A stretch of DNA of 46,298 nt from Pseudomonas moorei (GCF_008801475.1 NZ_VZPP01000025.1:1-46298), one strand, 5' to 3'. Numbered from the stretch's first letter, positions 1-9,067 are shown. Notes: generated from the sequence alone by a model not told the origin. Numbers and translations: made by a program.

Positions 1-49
1 GAAAGGTATGTTTTCCCAGATCGATGGCGACAATAGTTACGTTGTTCAT
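1..49 (-). CDS. IS110-family transposase, 5' end only (cut by window edge)
   Basis: Only the first 16 codons lie inside the window. They read MNNVTIVAIDLGKHTF. The pattern xxVAIDLGKxxF is the start of the RuvC-like DEDD domain of IS110-family transposases, with Asp10 as the presumed first metal-binding acidic residue. The ATG (complement of 47-49) has a good ribosome binding site, GGAGG, about 8 bases upstream on the minus strand. These enzymes catalyse recombination of the element without generating target duplications in the usual way. The rest of the gene lies left of position 1, so completeness, subgroup (IS110 or IS1111) and function cannot be judged. An unrelated RuvC/actin-like fold protein with a similar start is possible but less likely. 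Confidence 0.72.
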   Translation of the reverse strand, partial: MNNVTIVAIDLGKHTF

Positions 50-166
50 GGCAATGGCCTCCGAAAGACACCCTGTGAAAGCTTAGAGAGCGATCACAGG
101 GTGTGAGGGGATAGCCATTTCATTAGTAGATCTGCGGCGAACGACGATTATGTGATCGACGCATTA
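50..166. mobile_element. Non-coding leader or end of the IS110-family element
   Basis: This stretch lies directly upstream of the transposase start and has no gene. It holds an exact 11-base inverted repeat, ACACCCTGTGA at 68-78 and TCACAGGGTGT at 94-104, with a 15-base loop. In IS110-family elements the non-coding ends carry the recombination sites, and one end encodes a structured bridge RNA. The hairpin could therefore be part of that RNA, a subterminal repeat, or a transposase-gene regulator. The exact outer boundary of the element is not visible because the other end is outside the window. The position of 166 as the limit is only where the REP palindrome begins. Confidence 0.4.
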
Positions 167-192
167 CCTGTGGGAGCTGGCTTGCCAGCGAT
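167..192 (+). repeat. Single REP palindrome next to the IS110 element
   Basis: The sequence has the GTGGGAGC head of Pseudomonas REPs, followed by the stem GCTGGC (176-181), TT, GCCAGC (184-189) and GAT. It differs from the six REPINs further on by having CTGGC in place of CGAGC or CGGGC in the stem. There is no inverted partner nearby. Some IS110/IS1111 elements of Pseudomonas are known to insert in REPs, so this may be the insertion target or a remnant of it. Confidence 0.6.
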
Positions 193-237
193 TGGCGGCA
201 ACCCGGTCCCCGCAAAAACGCCCTTCGCCGGCCCACC

Positions 238-253
238 GATAAAGCTTTATCAT
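238..253 (+). promoter_or_regulatory. 14-base perfect palindrome overlapping a -10-like box before tusD
   Basis: Positions 238-251 read GATAAAGCTTTATC, a perfect palindrome. Its right arm runs into TATCAT (248-253), a 5-of-6 match to a sigma70 -10 box, about 28 bases before the tusD start. No convincing -35 is seen (TTCGCC at 224-229 is weak). It could be an operator overlapping the tus promoter or simply an AT-rich promoter element. Confidence 0.35.
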
Positions 254-281
254 GGCCGCAGTTTTGCTGATCGAGTCCATC

Positions 282-674
282 ATGAAGTTCGCCATCGCGC
301 TGTTTTCCGCCGCCCATGCGCCCTCCTCGCGCCGTGCCCTGCTGTTCGCCCAGGCCGCGCTGACCGGCGGGCATGAAATTGTCCGGCTGTTTTTCTACCA
401 GGACGGCGTGTACAACGCCTCCAGCAGCGTGGTCACGCCCCAGGACGAGCAGGACCTGCCCAAGCAATGGCGCGCCTTTGTTTCCGAGCACCAACTCGAT
501 GGCGTGGTGTGCATCGCCGCCGCCCTGCGCCGCGGTGTGTTGAACGAAGAAGAAGCCAGCCGCTATCAACGTGAAGCCGTCGCCGTCGGCGCGCCGTGGG
601 AATTGTCCGGCCTCGGTCAGCTGCATGATGCGGTTCAAGATGCCGACCGCCTGATCTGTTTCGGAGGTGCTTGA
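282..674 (+). CDS. tusD: Sulfurtransferase complex subunit TusD
   Basis: A 130-residue DsrE-family protein, the usual TusD length. In the known pathway TusA passes persulfide sulfur to the TusBCD complex through TusD, which hands it to TusE and then MnmA for 2-thiolation of U34 in tRNA. Cys77 in DGVVCIAAALRRG sits where the catalytic cysteine of E. coli TusD is expected. I chose the ATG at 282 (MKFAIALFSAAHAP) because this is where family similarity begins. An in-frame ATG at 252 would add ten unlikely residues. The ribosome binding site is weak. It is the first gene of tusD-tusC-tusB-tusE-ybiB, and its stop lies 1 base from the tusC start. Confidence 0.93.
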   Translation: MKFAIALFSAAHAPSSRRALLFAQAALTGGHEIVRLFFYQDGVYNASSSVVTPQDEQDLPKQWRAFVSEHQLDGVVCIAAALRRGVLNEEEASRYQREAVAVGAPWELSGLGQLHDAVQDADRLICFGGA

Positions 675-675
675 A

Positions 676-1038
676 ATGGCCAAATCCCTGCTGATCATCA
701 GTCGCCAATCGCCCTGGTCCGGGCCGGGCGCTCGCGAAGCGCTGGACATCGTGCTGGCCGGCGGTGCCTTCGATCTGCCCATTGGCCTGCTGTTTCTCGA
801 TGACGGCGTATTGCAGCTCGCCGCACGACAGAACGCCAAATCCCTGCAACAGAAAGACCTGAGCGCCAACCTTCAGGCCCTGCCGATGTTCGGTGTCGAG
901 GAGCTGTTTTTCTGTGCCGACAGCGCCGCCGAACGTGGCCTGGACACCAGTGCCCTGTCGCTGGAAGAAGCCCGGGTGCTGACTGCCAACGAAATCACGG
1001 CGCTCATTGACCGTTACGATCAGGTGATTACCCTCTGA
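676..1038 (+). CDS. tusC: Sulfurtransferase complex subunit TusC
   Basis: A 120-residue DsrF-like protein beginning MAKSLLIISRQSPW, the conserved N-terminus of TusC. It is the structural partner of TusD and TusB in the cytoplasmic heterohexamer that relays sulfur for tRNA 2-thiouridine. The start at 676 follows the GGAGGTGC sequence in the end of tusD and lies one base after the tusD stop, indicating translational coupling. It overlaps tusB (TGATG, 1036-1040). No catalytic cysteine is expected in this subunit. Confidence 0.92.
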   Translation: MAKSLLIISRQSPWSGPGAREALDIVLAGGAFDLPIGLLFLDDGVLQLAARQNAKSLQQKDLSANLQALPMFGVEELFFCADSAAERGLDTSALSLEEARVLTANEITALIDRYDQVITL

Positions 1039-1331
1039 TGTCGACTTTGCATGTGTTGTCTCATTCCCCCTTCGGCGACTCGCGCCTGAACAGTTGCCTG
1101 CGCGTGATCGGCGCCAACGACGCGCTGCTGCTGTCCGGCGACGCGGCCTATGCCTTGCAGCCGGGCACTGCGCCTTGCGCGGCGCTGAACGCTCGCGGCC
1201 TGACCCTCTACGTGTTGGCCGAAGATGCCCAAGCGCGGGCCATCGCCGTTCCAGACTGGGCCACGGCCATTGATTACTCGGCCTTCGTCGAGCTGTCGAT
1301 CCACCACGACAAGGTCAACAGTTGGCTATGA
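1038..1331 (+). CDS. tusB: Sulfurtransferase complex subunit TusB
   Basis: A 97-residue DsrH-like protein (MSTLHVLSHSPFGDSRL), the third subunit of the TusBCD complex. LHVLSHSP is a recognisable TusB start. Its ATG overlaps the tusC stop by one base, and its own stop overlaps the tusE start (ATGA at 1328-1331). The three small genes in a row with the DsrE, DsrF and DsrH order leave little doubt about identity. Confidence 0.9.
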   Translation: MSTLHVLSHSPFGDSRLNSCLRVIGANDALLLSGDAAYALQPGTAPCAALNARGLTLYVLAEDAQARAIAVPDWATAIDYSAFVELSIHHDKVNSWL

Positions 1332-1663
1332 ATTCCCTGACAGTCGGCACACGTACCATCGCGCTGGACAAGGACGGTTTTCTGCTCGAACTCAGTGATT
1401 GGTCGACTGAAGTTGCCACCGCCCTGGCGGCAGCCGAAGACATCGAACTGACCCCTGAACACTGGGAAATCCTTGAGCTGCTGCGCAGTTTCTACGCCGA
1501 ATTCCAGTTGTCGCCGGCCACCCGTCCGCTGATCAAATACACCGCTTTGAAACTCGGTCCGACCAAGGGCAACAGCCTGCACCTGAACCGATTGTTCAAA
1601 GGCACCCCTGCCAAACTCGCCGCGAAACTGGCGGGCCTGCCCAAACCGACGAATTGCGTATGA
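1328..1663 (+). CDS. tusE: Sulfur relay protein TusE (DsrC-like)
   Basis: A 111-residue DsrC-family protein. It accepts sulfur from TusD and delivers it to MnmA on tRNA. The C-terminal arm ends GLPKPTNCV with Cys110 as the penultimate residue, the position of the active cysteine in E. coli TusE. The second cysteine of dissimilatory DsrC is absent, which fits a tRNA-modification role and not sulfite reduction. The ATG at 1328 overlaps the tusB stop, and the stop overlaps ybiB by four bases. Its client mnmA is present at 22737 in this window. Confidence 0.93.
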   Translation: MNSLTVGTRTIALDKDGFLLELSDWSTEVATALAAAEDIELTPEHWEILELLRSFYAEFQLSPATRPLIKYTALKLGPTKGNSLHLNRLFKGTPAKLAAKLAGLPKPTNCV

Positions 1664-2661
1664 TCGACTATCCAGCGCTGACCCTCGAAACGCCCGCCGA
1701 ACACCCGTTCGCCCAGTTCGTGCGGATTCTCGGCAAAGGCAAACGCGGTGCCCGTGACCTGACCCGCGAGGAAGCCCGTGAAGCCATGGGCATGGTGCTT
1801 GACGACAAGGTCGAGGACACCCAGCTCGGCGCGTTCCTGATGCTGCTACGGCACAAGGAAGAAAGCGCCGAGGAAATGGCCGGGTTCACCGAAGCCTTGC
1901 GTGAGCGCTTGAAGTCGCCCTCTCTGGCGGTGGATCTGGACTGGCCGACCTATGCCGGCAAGAAGCGTCATTTGCCGTGGTATCTGCTGGCGGCCAAGTG
2001 CCTGGCGCAAAACGGCGTACGCATCTTCATGCACGGCGCTGGCGCCCATACGGCGGGCCGACTGTACAGCGAACAATTGCTGGATTTACTGCAGATCCCG
2101 CTGTGCCGCAACTGGCAGCAGGTCCGCGAGGCACTGGACAACGGCGGCCTGGCCTTCATGCCGTTGGTGGACTGGGCGCCGCAACTGCAACGCATGATCG
2201 ACCTGCGCAACACCCTGGGCCTGCGCTCGCCGATCCACTCCCTGACGCGCATTCTCAACCCGTTGGGTGCGCGCTGCGGCCTGCAAAGCATTTTCCACCC
2301 TGGCTATCAGGCGGTGCACCGCGATGCCAGCGGCTTGCTCGGTGACACCGCGATTGTGGTCAAGGGCGATGGCGGCGAGATCGAGATCAATCCCGATGCC
2401 GACAGTCACCTGTATGGCACCACGGGTGGCGAGAGCTGGGACGAGGAATGGCCGCAGCTGTCGAGCCAGCGCCACGTCAAACCGGCCAGCCTCGACCCCG
2501 AACACCTGAAAGCCGTCTGGCGCGGGGATGTGGTCGACAGTTATCCGCAGATGGCCCTGATTTCCACCATGGCCCTGGCATTACGCGGCCTCGGACAGAG
2601 CCGCGAACAGGCGTTCGAAACCGCACAGCGGTACTGGGATGCTCGGGACAAATCGATTTAA
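1660..2661 (+). CDS. ybiB: YbiB/TrpD2-type glycosyltransferase-fold protein
   Basis: A 333-residue protein with the anthranilate phosphoribosyltransferase fold: an N-terminal helical domain with QLGAFLMLLRHKEESAEEMAGF and a later segment around GDGGEIE. It aligns in character with E. coli YbiB, also called TrpD2, which is reported to bind nucleic acid and lacks TrpD activity. The window has no trp biosynthesis genes near it, supporting YbiB and not TrpD. The ATG at 1660 overlaps the tusE stop (ATGA). A TTG six bases upstream is possible but unneeded. Co-transcription with tusDCBE is likely, though a function in tRNA sulfur relay is not established. Confidence 0.82.
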   Translation: MIDYPALTLETPAEHPFAQFVRILGKGKRGARDLTREEAREAMGMVLDDKVEDTQLGAFLMLLRHKEESAEEMAGFTEALRERLKSPSLAVDLDWPTYAGKKRHLPWYLLAAKCLAQNGVRIFMHGAGAHTAGRLYSEQLLDLLQIPLCRNWQQVREALDNGGLAFMPLVDWAPQLQRMIDLRNTLGLRSPIHSLTRILNPLGARCGLQSIFHPGYQAVHRDASGLLGDTAIVVKGDGGEIEINPDADSHLYGTTGGESWDEEWPQLSSQRHVKPASLDPEHLKAVWRGDVVDSYPQMALISTMALALRGLGQSREQAFETAQRYWDARDKSI

Positions 2662-2750
2662 TCGATCATAACCGCCCAACCTTTGCGCTTTTTGTTCGAA
2701 CTCATGGGAATAGACTCCACTCCAACGATTATGGGTTTAGGAGTCTGAGC

Positions 2751-3758
2751 ATGGGTTTGTTAGTCGAAGGTCGCTGGCAGGACAAGTGGTACGAAAGCAG
2801 CAAGGACGGCGCGTTTCAGCGAGAACAGGCGCAGCGCCGTCACTGGGTGACGGACGACGGCAAGCCGGGACCGACCGGCGTCGGCGGCTTTGCGGCCGAG
2901 GCCGGTCGTTATCACCTTTATGTTTCCCTGGCCTGTCCGTGGGCCCATCGCACGCTGATCCTGCGCAAACTCAAGGGCCTCGAAAATCTGATCGACGTGT
3001 CGGTGGTCAGCTATCTGATGCTGGAAAACGGCTGGACCTTCGACAAGTCCCATGGCTCAACCGGCGACAAGCTTGATCACTTCGACTTCATGCACCAGCG
3101 CTACACCGCCGATACCGCCGACTACACCGGGCGTGTCACCGTGCCGGTGCTGTGGGACAAGCAACAGCAGCGCATCGTCAACAATGAATCGGCGGAAATC
3201 ATCCGCATGTTCAATGGCGCGTTCGACGCGCTGACCGGCAATGACTTGGACTTCTACCCGGCGCCGCTACGCAACGAGATCGATGCGCTGAACGAGCGGA
3301 TTTATCCGGCGGTGAACAATGGCGTGTACCGTGCCGGGTTTGCCACGTCGCAGCAGGCTTATGAAGAAGCGTTCGATGAATTGTTCGCAGAACTGGATCG
3401 ACTGGAGCAATTGCTGGGTGCCAACCGCTACCTGACGGGGGAATACCTGACCGAAGCGGATATCCGCCTGTTCACCACATTGATTCGATTCGACGCGGTG
3501 TATTACGGGCACTTCAAGTGCAATCTGCGGCGGATTGCCGATTATCCGAACCTGTCGAACTGGCTGCGGGAGATTTATCAGTGGCCGGGCATTGCCGAGA
3601 CGGTGGACTTCACCCACATCAAGCATCACTACTACGGTAGCCACAGGACCATCAACCCGACCGGCATCGTACCCAAAGGCCCGAAACAGGACTTCAGCGC
3701 AGCCCATGATCGGGCTCGGTTGAACGGCAAAGGGGTTTGGCGCAGGGCCGGAGTCTGA
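2751..3758 (+). CDS. yqjG: Glutathionyl-hydroquinone reductase (Xi-class GST), YqjG-like
   Basis: A 335-residue Xi-class glutathione transferase. The family reduces glutathionyl-hydroquinones and other glutathione adducts using a catalytic cysteine. Here the motif ACPWAH places that cysteine at residue 62. A thioredoxin-fold N-terminal half (to about residue 160, with VPVLWD and NNESAEIIRMF) precedes the all-helical C-terminal half. GHFKCNLRRIADYPNLSNW is typical of the family. The ATG at 2751 has AGGAG at 2738-2742. The open frame continues upstream into ybiB but without similarity. It stands alone between ybiB and a REPIN, with its own promoter presumably in 2662-2740. Confidence 0.9.
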   Translation: MGLLVEGRWQDKWYESSKDGAFQREQAQRRHWVTDDGKPGPTGVGGFAAEAGRYHLYVSLACPWAHRTLILRKLKGLENLIDVSVVSYLMLENGWTFDKSHGSTGDKLDHFDFMHQRYTADTADYTGRVTVPVLWDKQQQRIVNNESAEIIRMFNGAFDALTGNDLDFYPAPLRNEIDALNERIYPAVNNGVYRAGFATSQQAYEEAFDELFAELDRLEQLLGANRYLTGEYLTEADIRLFTTLIRFDAVYYGHFKCNLRRIADYPNLSNWLREIYQWPGIAETVDFTHIKHHYYGSHRTINPTGIVPKGPKQDFSAAHDRARLNGKGVWRRAGV

Positions 3759-3787
3759 TCTGAATCTTGCGGTGTTTTAAGGACGTA

Positions 3788-3862
3788 ATCGCGAGCAGGC
3801 TCGCTCCCACATTTGATTTGTGTCGTTCACAAATCCCCTGTGGGAGCGAGCCTGCTCGCGAT
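3788..3862. repeat. REPIN 1 (paired inverted REPs, short type)
   Basis: Two 24-base REP arms (3788-3811 and 3839-3862) are exact inverse complements around the core GCGAGCAGGCTCGC. Between them GATTTGTG (3815-3822) pairs with CACAAATC (3828-3835), so the full 75 bases can fold into one long hairpin. It sits between the convergent ends of yqjG and cysG and may act as a bidirectional transcription stop or mRNA 3' stabiliser. REPINs are mobilised in trans by RAYT transposases; no RAYT gene is in the window. Confidence 0.93.
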
Positions 3863-3878
3863 CGGGGCAACCCGTTTT

Positions 3879-5273
3879 TCAGACCTGCGCCTGAGCCCCT
3901 TCGAACCACGCCAGTTTCTCGCGCAGTTGCACCACCTCACCCACGATCACCAATGTCGGCGCATGCACTTCATGCTCCGCCACCAGCCGTGGCAGATCGG
4001 CCAGGGTGCCGGTAAACACTCGCTGGTTGACCGTGGTGCCCTGCTGGATCAACGCCGCCGGGGTATTGGCGTCGCGACCATGCTTGATCAGCTGTTCGCA
4101 GATGATCGGCAGGCCCACCAGGCCCATGTAAAACACCAGGGTCTGCGCCGGGGCAACCAGATCGGCCCATGGCAGATCGGTGGAACCGTCCTTGAGATGG
4201 CCGGTGACAAACCGCACTGACTGCGCGTAATCACGGTGAGTCAGCGGGATCCCGGCGTACGCCGCGCAACCGCTGGCCGCCGTGATACCCGGCACGACCT
4301 GGAACGGAATGCCTTGGGCCGCCAGTTCTTCAATCTCTTCACCGCCGCGGCCGAAGATGAACGGATCACCGCCCTTCAACCGCACCACACGCTTGCCTTG
4401 CCTGGCCAGGTCCACCAGTTGCTGGTTGATCTGATCCTGCGGCACGGCGTGATCGGCGCGACGCTTGCCGACATAAACCCGCTCGGCATCGCGCCGACAC
4501 AGCTCGAGAATCGCCGGTGCCACCAAGCGGTCATACAGCACCACATCGGCTTGCTGCATCAGGCGCAGGGCACGGAAGGTCAGCAAGTCGGGATCACCGG
4601 GGCCGGCGCCTACCAGATACACCTCGCCGGTCGCCACGGGCGCTTCACCGTCAATTTTCACTTGCAGCAAACGCTCGGCTTCGGCGCCCTGCCCGGCCAG
4701 TTGCCGGTCGGCAATCGGTCCCTGGAACACGTCCTCCCAGAATGCCCGGCGCTGTTGCACATCCGGGAACAGGCCTTTGACCTGATTACGGAAGCGTGCC
4801 GCCAGACCGGCCAGTTGACCGTAGGTGGAGGGAATCCAGGTTTCAATCTTGGCGCGGATCAAGCGTGCCAGGACCGGCGCATCGCCGCCGCTGGACACGG
4901 CAATCACCAGGGGTGAGCGGTCGACGATGGCCGGGAAGATCACGCTGCACAGGGCCGGCGCGTCCACCACATTGACCGGCACGCAACGCCTATGGGCATC
5001 GGCGGAGACTTGCGCGTTCAGCGATTCGTCATCGGTGGCGGCAATGATCAGCCCGCAACCGTCCAGGTCCGCCTCGACGTAACCGCGCAGCACGCACTCG
5101 CCACCACTGAGGGTGACCAGTTCGCTCAATTGAGTTTCGATTTCAGGTGCGACCACCCGCAGTAGCGCACCGGCATCGGCCAGCAGGCGGGATTTGCGCA
5201 AGGCAATTTCCCCCCCGCCGACGACCAACACACGACTGCCGCGAAGGTTATGGAACAGCGGCAGATAGTTCAT
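3879..5273 (-). CDS. cysG: Siroheme synthase CysG (trifunctional)
   Basis: A 464-residue trifunctional enzyme. The N-terminal module (about 1-200) is the precorrin-2 dehydrogenase and sirohydrochlorin ferrochelatase, with the NAD-binding VVGGGEIALRKS near residue 17 and SSGGDAPVLAR, which holds the serine phosphorylated in Salmonella CysG. The C-terminal module is uroporphyrinogen-III methyltransferase: VGAGPGDPDLLT near 220 and KGGDPFIFGRGGEE near 300. It makes siroheme for sulfite and nitrite reductases. It is the last gene of the minus-strand operon; its ATG directly abuts the serS stop. Length and all motifs are normal. Confidence 0.96.
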   Translation of the reverse strand: MNYLPLFHNLRGSRVLVVGGGEIALRKSRLLADAGALLRVVAPEIETQLSELVTLSGGECVLRGYVEADLDGCGLIIAATDDESLNAQVSADAHRRCVPVNVVDAPALCSVIFPAIVDRSPLVIAVSSGGDAPVLARLIRAKIETWIPSTYGQLAGLAARFRNQVKGLFPDVQQRRAFWEDVFQGPIADRQLAGQGAEAERLLQVKIDGEAPVATGEVYLVGAGPGDPDLLTFRALRLMQQADVVLYDRLVAPAILELCRRDAERVYVGKRRADHAVPQDQINQQLVDLARQGKRVVRLKGGDPFIFGRGGEEIEELAAQGIPFQVVPGITAASGCAAYAGIPLTHRDYAQSVRFVTGHLKDGSTDLPWADLVAPAQTLVFYMGLVGLPIICEQLIKHGRDANTPAALIQQGTTVNQRVFTGTLADLPRLVAEHEVHAPTLVIVGEVVQLREKLAWFEGAQAQV

Positions 5274-6554
<1,281 letters not shown>

Positions 6555-6569
6555 GTCGGTCTCTCGTTA

Positions 6570-6944
6570 TCAAAGTTTGGTCAAGGACAGGCCAGCCCAG
6601 GTGGCGAGCAGCCCGCCGAATACGCTGATGGCAGCATAGCCCAGTGCCAGCGGCACCTGCCCGCTTTCAAGCAGGCGCACCGTATCCAGTGAAAAGGATG
6701 AAAAAGTCGTCAGCCCTCCGAGGAAGCCGACGATCAACCCGGCGCGTACCTCGAACGGCACCTCCGGGCGAATCAAAAACAGACCGTATAGAAAGCCGAT
6801 CAGCAAACAGCCCACGATATTAACGGCCAGCGTCGCGGTATAGAAGTGCCGCGGCCAATTAGCATTGACCCAGTTACCGGTGGCGAAGCGCAACAGCGTG
6901 CCGGCCATCCCGCCGACGGAAACCGCGATGATCAAGGGAACCAC
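6570..6944 (-). CDS. crcB: Fluoride exporter CrcB (Fluc channel)
   Basis: A 124-residue, four-helix membrane protein of the Fluc/CrcB family, which forms dual-topology dimers that let fluoride leave the cell. The conserved segments GTLLRF, VNIVGCLLIGF and GFLGGLTTFSSFSLDT are present. The last holds the Thr-Phe-Ser pore motif. The start codon is GTG (complement of 6942-6944) and overlaps the rarA stop by one base. I see no fluoride riboswitch, because the gene is embedded in the operon and not separately led. Confidence 0.93.
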   Translation of the reverse strand: MVPLIIAVSVGGMAGTLLRFATGNWVNANWPRHFYTATLAVNIVGCLLIGFLYGLFLIRPEVPFEVRAGLIVGFLGGLTTFSSFSLDTVRLLESGQVPLALGYAAISVFGGLLATWAGLSLTKL

Positions 6945-8266
6945 TATTTTCTCCGCTGCCGGGGGCTTAAACGGTCAAGTTGCGCCAGGTGATTGAGCTT
7001 CTCGCCAATCTTCAATTCCAGGCCGCGTGGTACGGGCTGATAGAAGGGTTGAGGTTCGAGCTCTTCCGGAAAGTAGTCTTCGCCGGCGGCATAGGCATCC
7101 GGCTCGTCGTGGGCATAACGGTATTCGTCGCCATAGCCCAGCTGTTTCATCAGTTTGGTCGGGGCATTGCGCAGGTGCAGCGGCACTTCCAGGGAGCCGT
7201 GCTCGGTGGCGCTGCGCATCGCGGCCTTGAAACCCATGTACACCGCGTTGCTTTTAGGCGCGCAGGCCAGGTAGGTGATGGCCTGGGCCACCGCCAATTC
7301 GCCTTCGGGACTGCCGAGGCGCTCCTGCACCTCCCACGCCGCCAGGCACAGGCTCAGCGCGCGCGGGTCGGCATTGCCGATGTCTTCGCTGGCCATGCGC
7401 ACCACGCGCCGGGCCAGGTACAACGGATCGCAACCGCCGTCGATCATCCGCGCAAACCAGTACAGCGCGCCATCGGGGTTGGAGCCGCGTACCGATTTAT
7501 GCAGCGCGGAAATCTGGTCGTAGAACGCTTCGCCACCCTTGTCGAAACGACGACGGGTATCGCCCAGCAGGCTTTGCAGCAGATCTACACCCATTTCGCT
7601 GTTGTCTTCGGCGAGATCCGAGGCGTTTTCCAGCAAATTGAGCAGGCGCCGGCCATCGCCATCGGCGGCCGACAACAGCATCTGGAAGCCTTCATCGCTC
7701 AGGGTCAGCTGGCGCTTGCCCAAGCCACGCTCTTCGGTCAGCGCACGCTGTACCAGTTTGCGCAGCGCCGCTTCGTCGAGGCTCTTGAGCACGTAGACGC
7801 GGGCGCGGGAGAGCAAGGCGTTATTGAGTTCGAACGAAGGGTTTTCCGTGGTCGCGCCGATGAAAATCAGCGTGCCGTCTTCAACGTATGGCAGGAACGC
7901 GTCCTGCTGCGACTTGTTGAAGCGATGCACTTCGTCGACGAAAAGGATGGTGCGCTTGCCGTATTGCCCGGCCTGTTGCTTGGCGATTTCCACGGCCTGG
8001 CGGATTTCCTTGACCCCGGCCAACACCGCCGACACCGTTTCGAAATGCGCGTCCGAGACTTCCGCGAGCAGGCGCGCCAGGGTGGTCTTGCCCACGCCCG
8101 GCGGCCCCCAGAAGATCATCGAATGCAGGGCACCCTGCTCCAGCGCTTCGCGCAATGGCTTGCCGCGAGCGAGCACGTGTTCCTGACCGACGTACTCGTC
8201 CAGATTGGTCGCACGCAAGCGGGCGGCCAATGGTTGGGCAATCGGGGCACTGCGAAACAGGTCCAT
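6944..8266 (-). CDS. rarA: Replication-associated recombination protein A (RarA/MgsA AAA+ ATPase)
   Basis: A 440-residue clamp-loader-like AAA+ ATPase acting at stalled replication forks. Walker A is GPPGVGKTTLARLL, Walker B is ILFVDEVHRF, and sensor 1 is IGATTENPSF. The C-terminal part (YWFARMIDGGCDPLYLARR) is the RarA oligomerisation domain. The ATG at the complement of 8264-8266 (MDLFRSAPIAQPLAARLR) has AGAGGT upstream and matches the family start. The open frame extends 25 codons further without similarity. The REPIN behind its start separates it from lolA. Confidence 0.95.
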   Translation of the reverse strand: MDLFRSAPIAQPLAARLRATNLDEYVGQEHVLARGKPLREALEQGALHSMIFWGPPGVGKTTLARLLAEVSDAHFETVSAVLAGVKEIRQAVEIAKQQAGQYGKRTILFVDEVHRFNKSQQDAFLPYVEDGTLIFIGATTENPSFELNNALLSRARVYVLKSLDEAALRKLVQRALTEERGLGKRQLTLSDEGFQMLLSAADGDGRRLLNLLENASDLAEDNSEMGVDLLQSLLGDTRRRFDKGGEAFYDQISALHKSVRGSNPDGALYWFARMIDGGCDPLYLARRVVRMASEDIGNADPRALSLCLAAWEVQERLGSPEGELAVAQAITYLACAPKSNAVYMGFKAAMRSATEHGSLEVPLHLRNAPTKLMKQLGYGDEYRYAHDEPDAYAAGEDYFPEELEPQPFYQPVPRGLELKIGEKLNHLAQLDRLSPRQRRK

Positions 8267-8302
8267 CACTACCTCTGAAACCTCAATTGGACACCGTCCC
8301 CA

Positions 8303-8404
8303 TTGTAGGAGCGAGCCCGCTCGCGATGGACTTACGGGCACCGCTGGGTGTCAGGCCGCCAGCGTTATCGTTAACGCCCATCGCGAGCAGGCTCGCTCCT
8401 ACAA
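8303..8404. repeat. REPIN 2 (paired inverted REPs, long type)
   Basis: Inverted REP arms at about 8303-8329 and 8378-8404 (core GCGAGCCCGCTCGC left, GCGAGCAGGCTCGC right) flank about 48 bases that contain GGGTGTCAGGCCGCCAGCG. This interior resembles that of the REPIN at 30669-30768. It lies between rarA and lolA, inside the minus-strand operon, so it would be transcribed and could set different mRNA levels for the upstream (ftsK, lolA) and downstream genes. Confidence 0.92.
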
Positions 8405-8416
8405 GGGTGTTGCGTC

Positions 8417-9037
8417 TTATTCCTGGATCACGTCCGCACCCTTGGGGATGTCGAACTTGAATTTCGAGGCCGGGATCGGCTCGTTGGCCTTCACGCCGGT
8501 GAACAGGATATTGGTGCGCTGACCGACACTGTCAATCAGTTGCATGTCGTTGACCAGGCCATTGCGGAACGACAGGCGCAGGCTGTCGAACAAGGTGTCC
8601 TTGGTTTTCGGCTTCAAGGTGAAGTCGATCACGCCGCCGGCTTCCTTGGCGCTGATGTCGAAGCTCTGGCTGATCTTGGACACGTCACCGGACAGCAGCA
8701 AGGCCGGAGTCTGGGTCAGGCGCTGGTCGAGATTCTTGATGGTGGCCTGTTCCAGATCGGGGTCCCACAGGGTCACTTTCTTGCCGTCGGAGACCATGGT
8801 CTGCTCGGCTGGCGCATTGGTGTGCCAGTAGAACAATCCCGGGCGTTGCAGGGACATCTCACCGGCGGTTTCCTGCAATTGGGTGCCCGTGCCATCAAGG
8901 GTCAGCTGGGAGAAACGCGCGGTCAGGGTCTGGGATTTTTCCAGCAGTTGAGTCAGGCGCGCCACGTCCTTTTCATCGGCGTGGGCCGAGAGCGTGGTCA
9001 AGGCCAGTACCGGCAGCAGCATGCGGATAAGACGCAT
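8417..9037 (-). CDS. lolA: Outer-membrane lipoprotein carrier protein LolA
   Basis: A 206-residue periplasmic chaperone that takes lipoproteins from LolCDE and passes them to LolB at the outer membrane. The first 20 residues (MRLIRMLLPVLALTTLSAHA) are a signal peptide with a likely cut after AHA. LFYWHTNAP, ITLWDPDLEQ-type segments and the beta-rich remainder fit LolA. The ATG at the complement of 9035-9037 has GAGGA five bases upstream. An in-frame ATG 12 bases earlier lacks a site. It is between ftsK and rarA, as in E. coli. Confidence 0.94.
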   Translation of the reverse strand: MRLIRMLLPVLALTTLSAHADEKDVARLTQLLEKSQTLTARFSQLTLDGTGTQLQETAGEMSLQRPGLFYWHTNAPAEQTMVSDGKKVTLWDPDLEQATIKNLDQRLTQTPALLLSGDVSKISQSFDISAKEAGGVIDFTLKPKTKDTLFDSLRLSFRNGLVNDMQLIDSVGQRTNILFTGVKANEPIPASKFKFDIPKGADVIQE

Positions 9038-9067
9038 GGAAGTCCTCATAACATTCGTGGGAGTGCA

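Noticed and set aside
2448..2750. Long N-terminal extension of the YqjG frame running back into ybiB
   Set aside because: The extension overlaps ybiB in another phase. Family similarity and a proper AGGAG site begin only at 2751.
6945..8300. Fluoride riboswitch for crcB
   Set aside because: crcB begins inside the rarA stop codon, leaving no room for a leader, and no such motif was seen before rarA.
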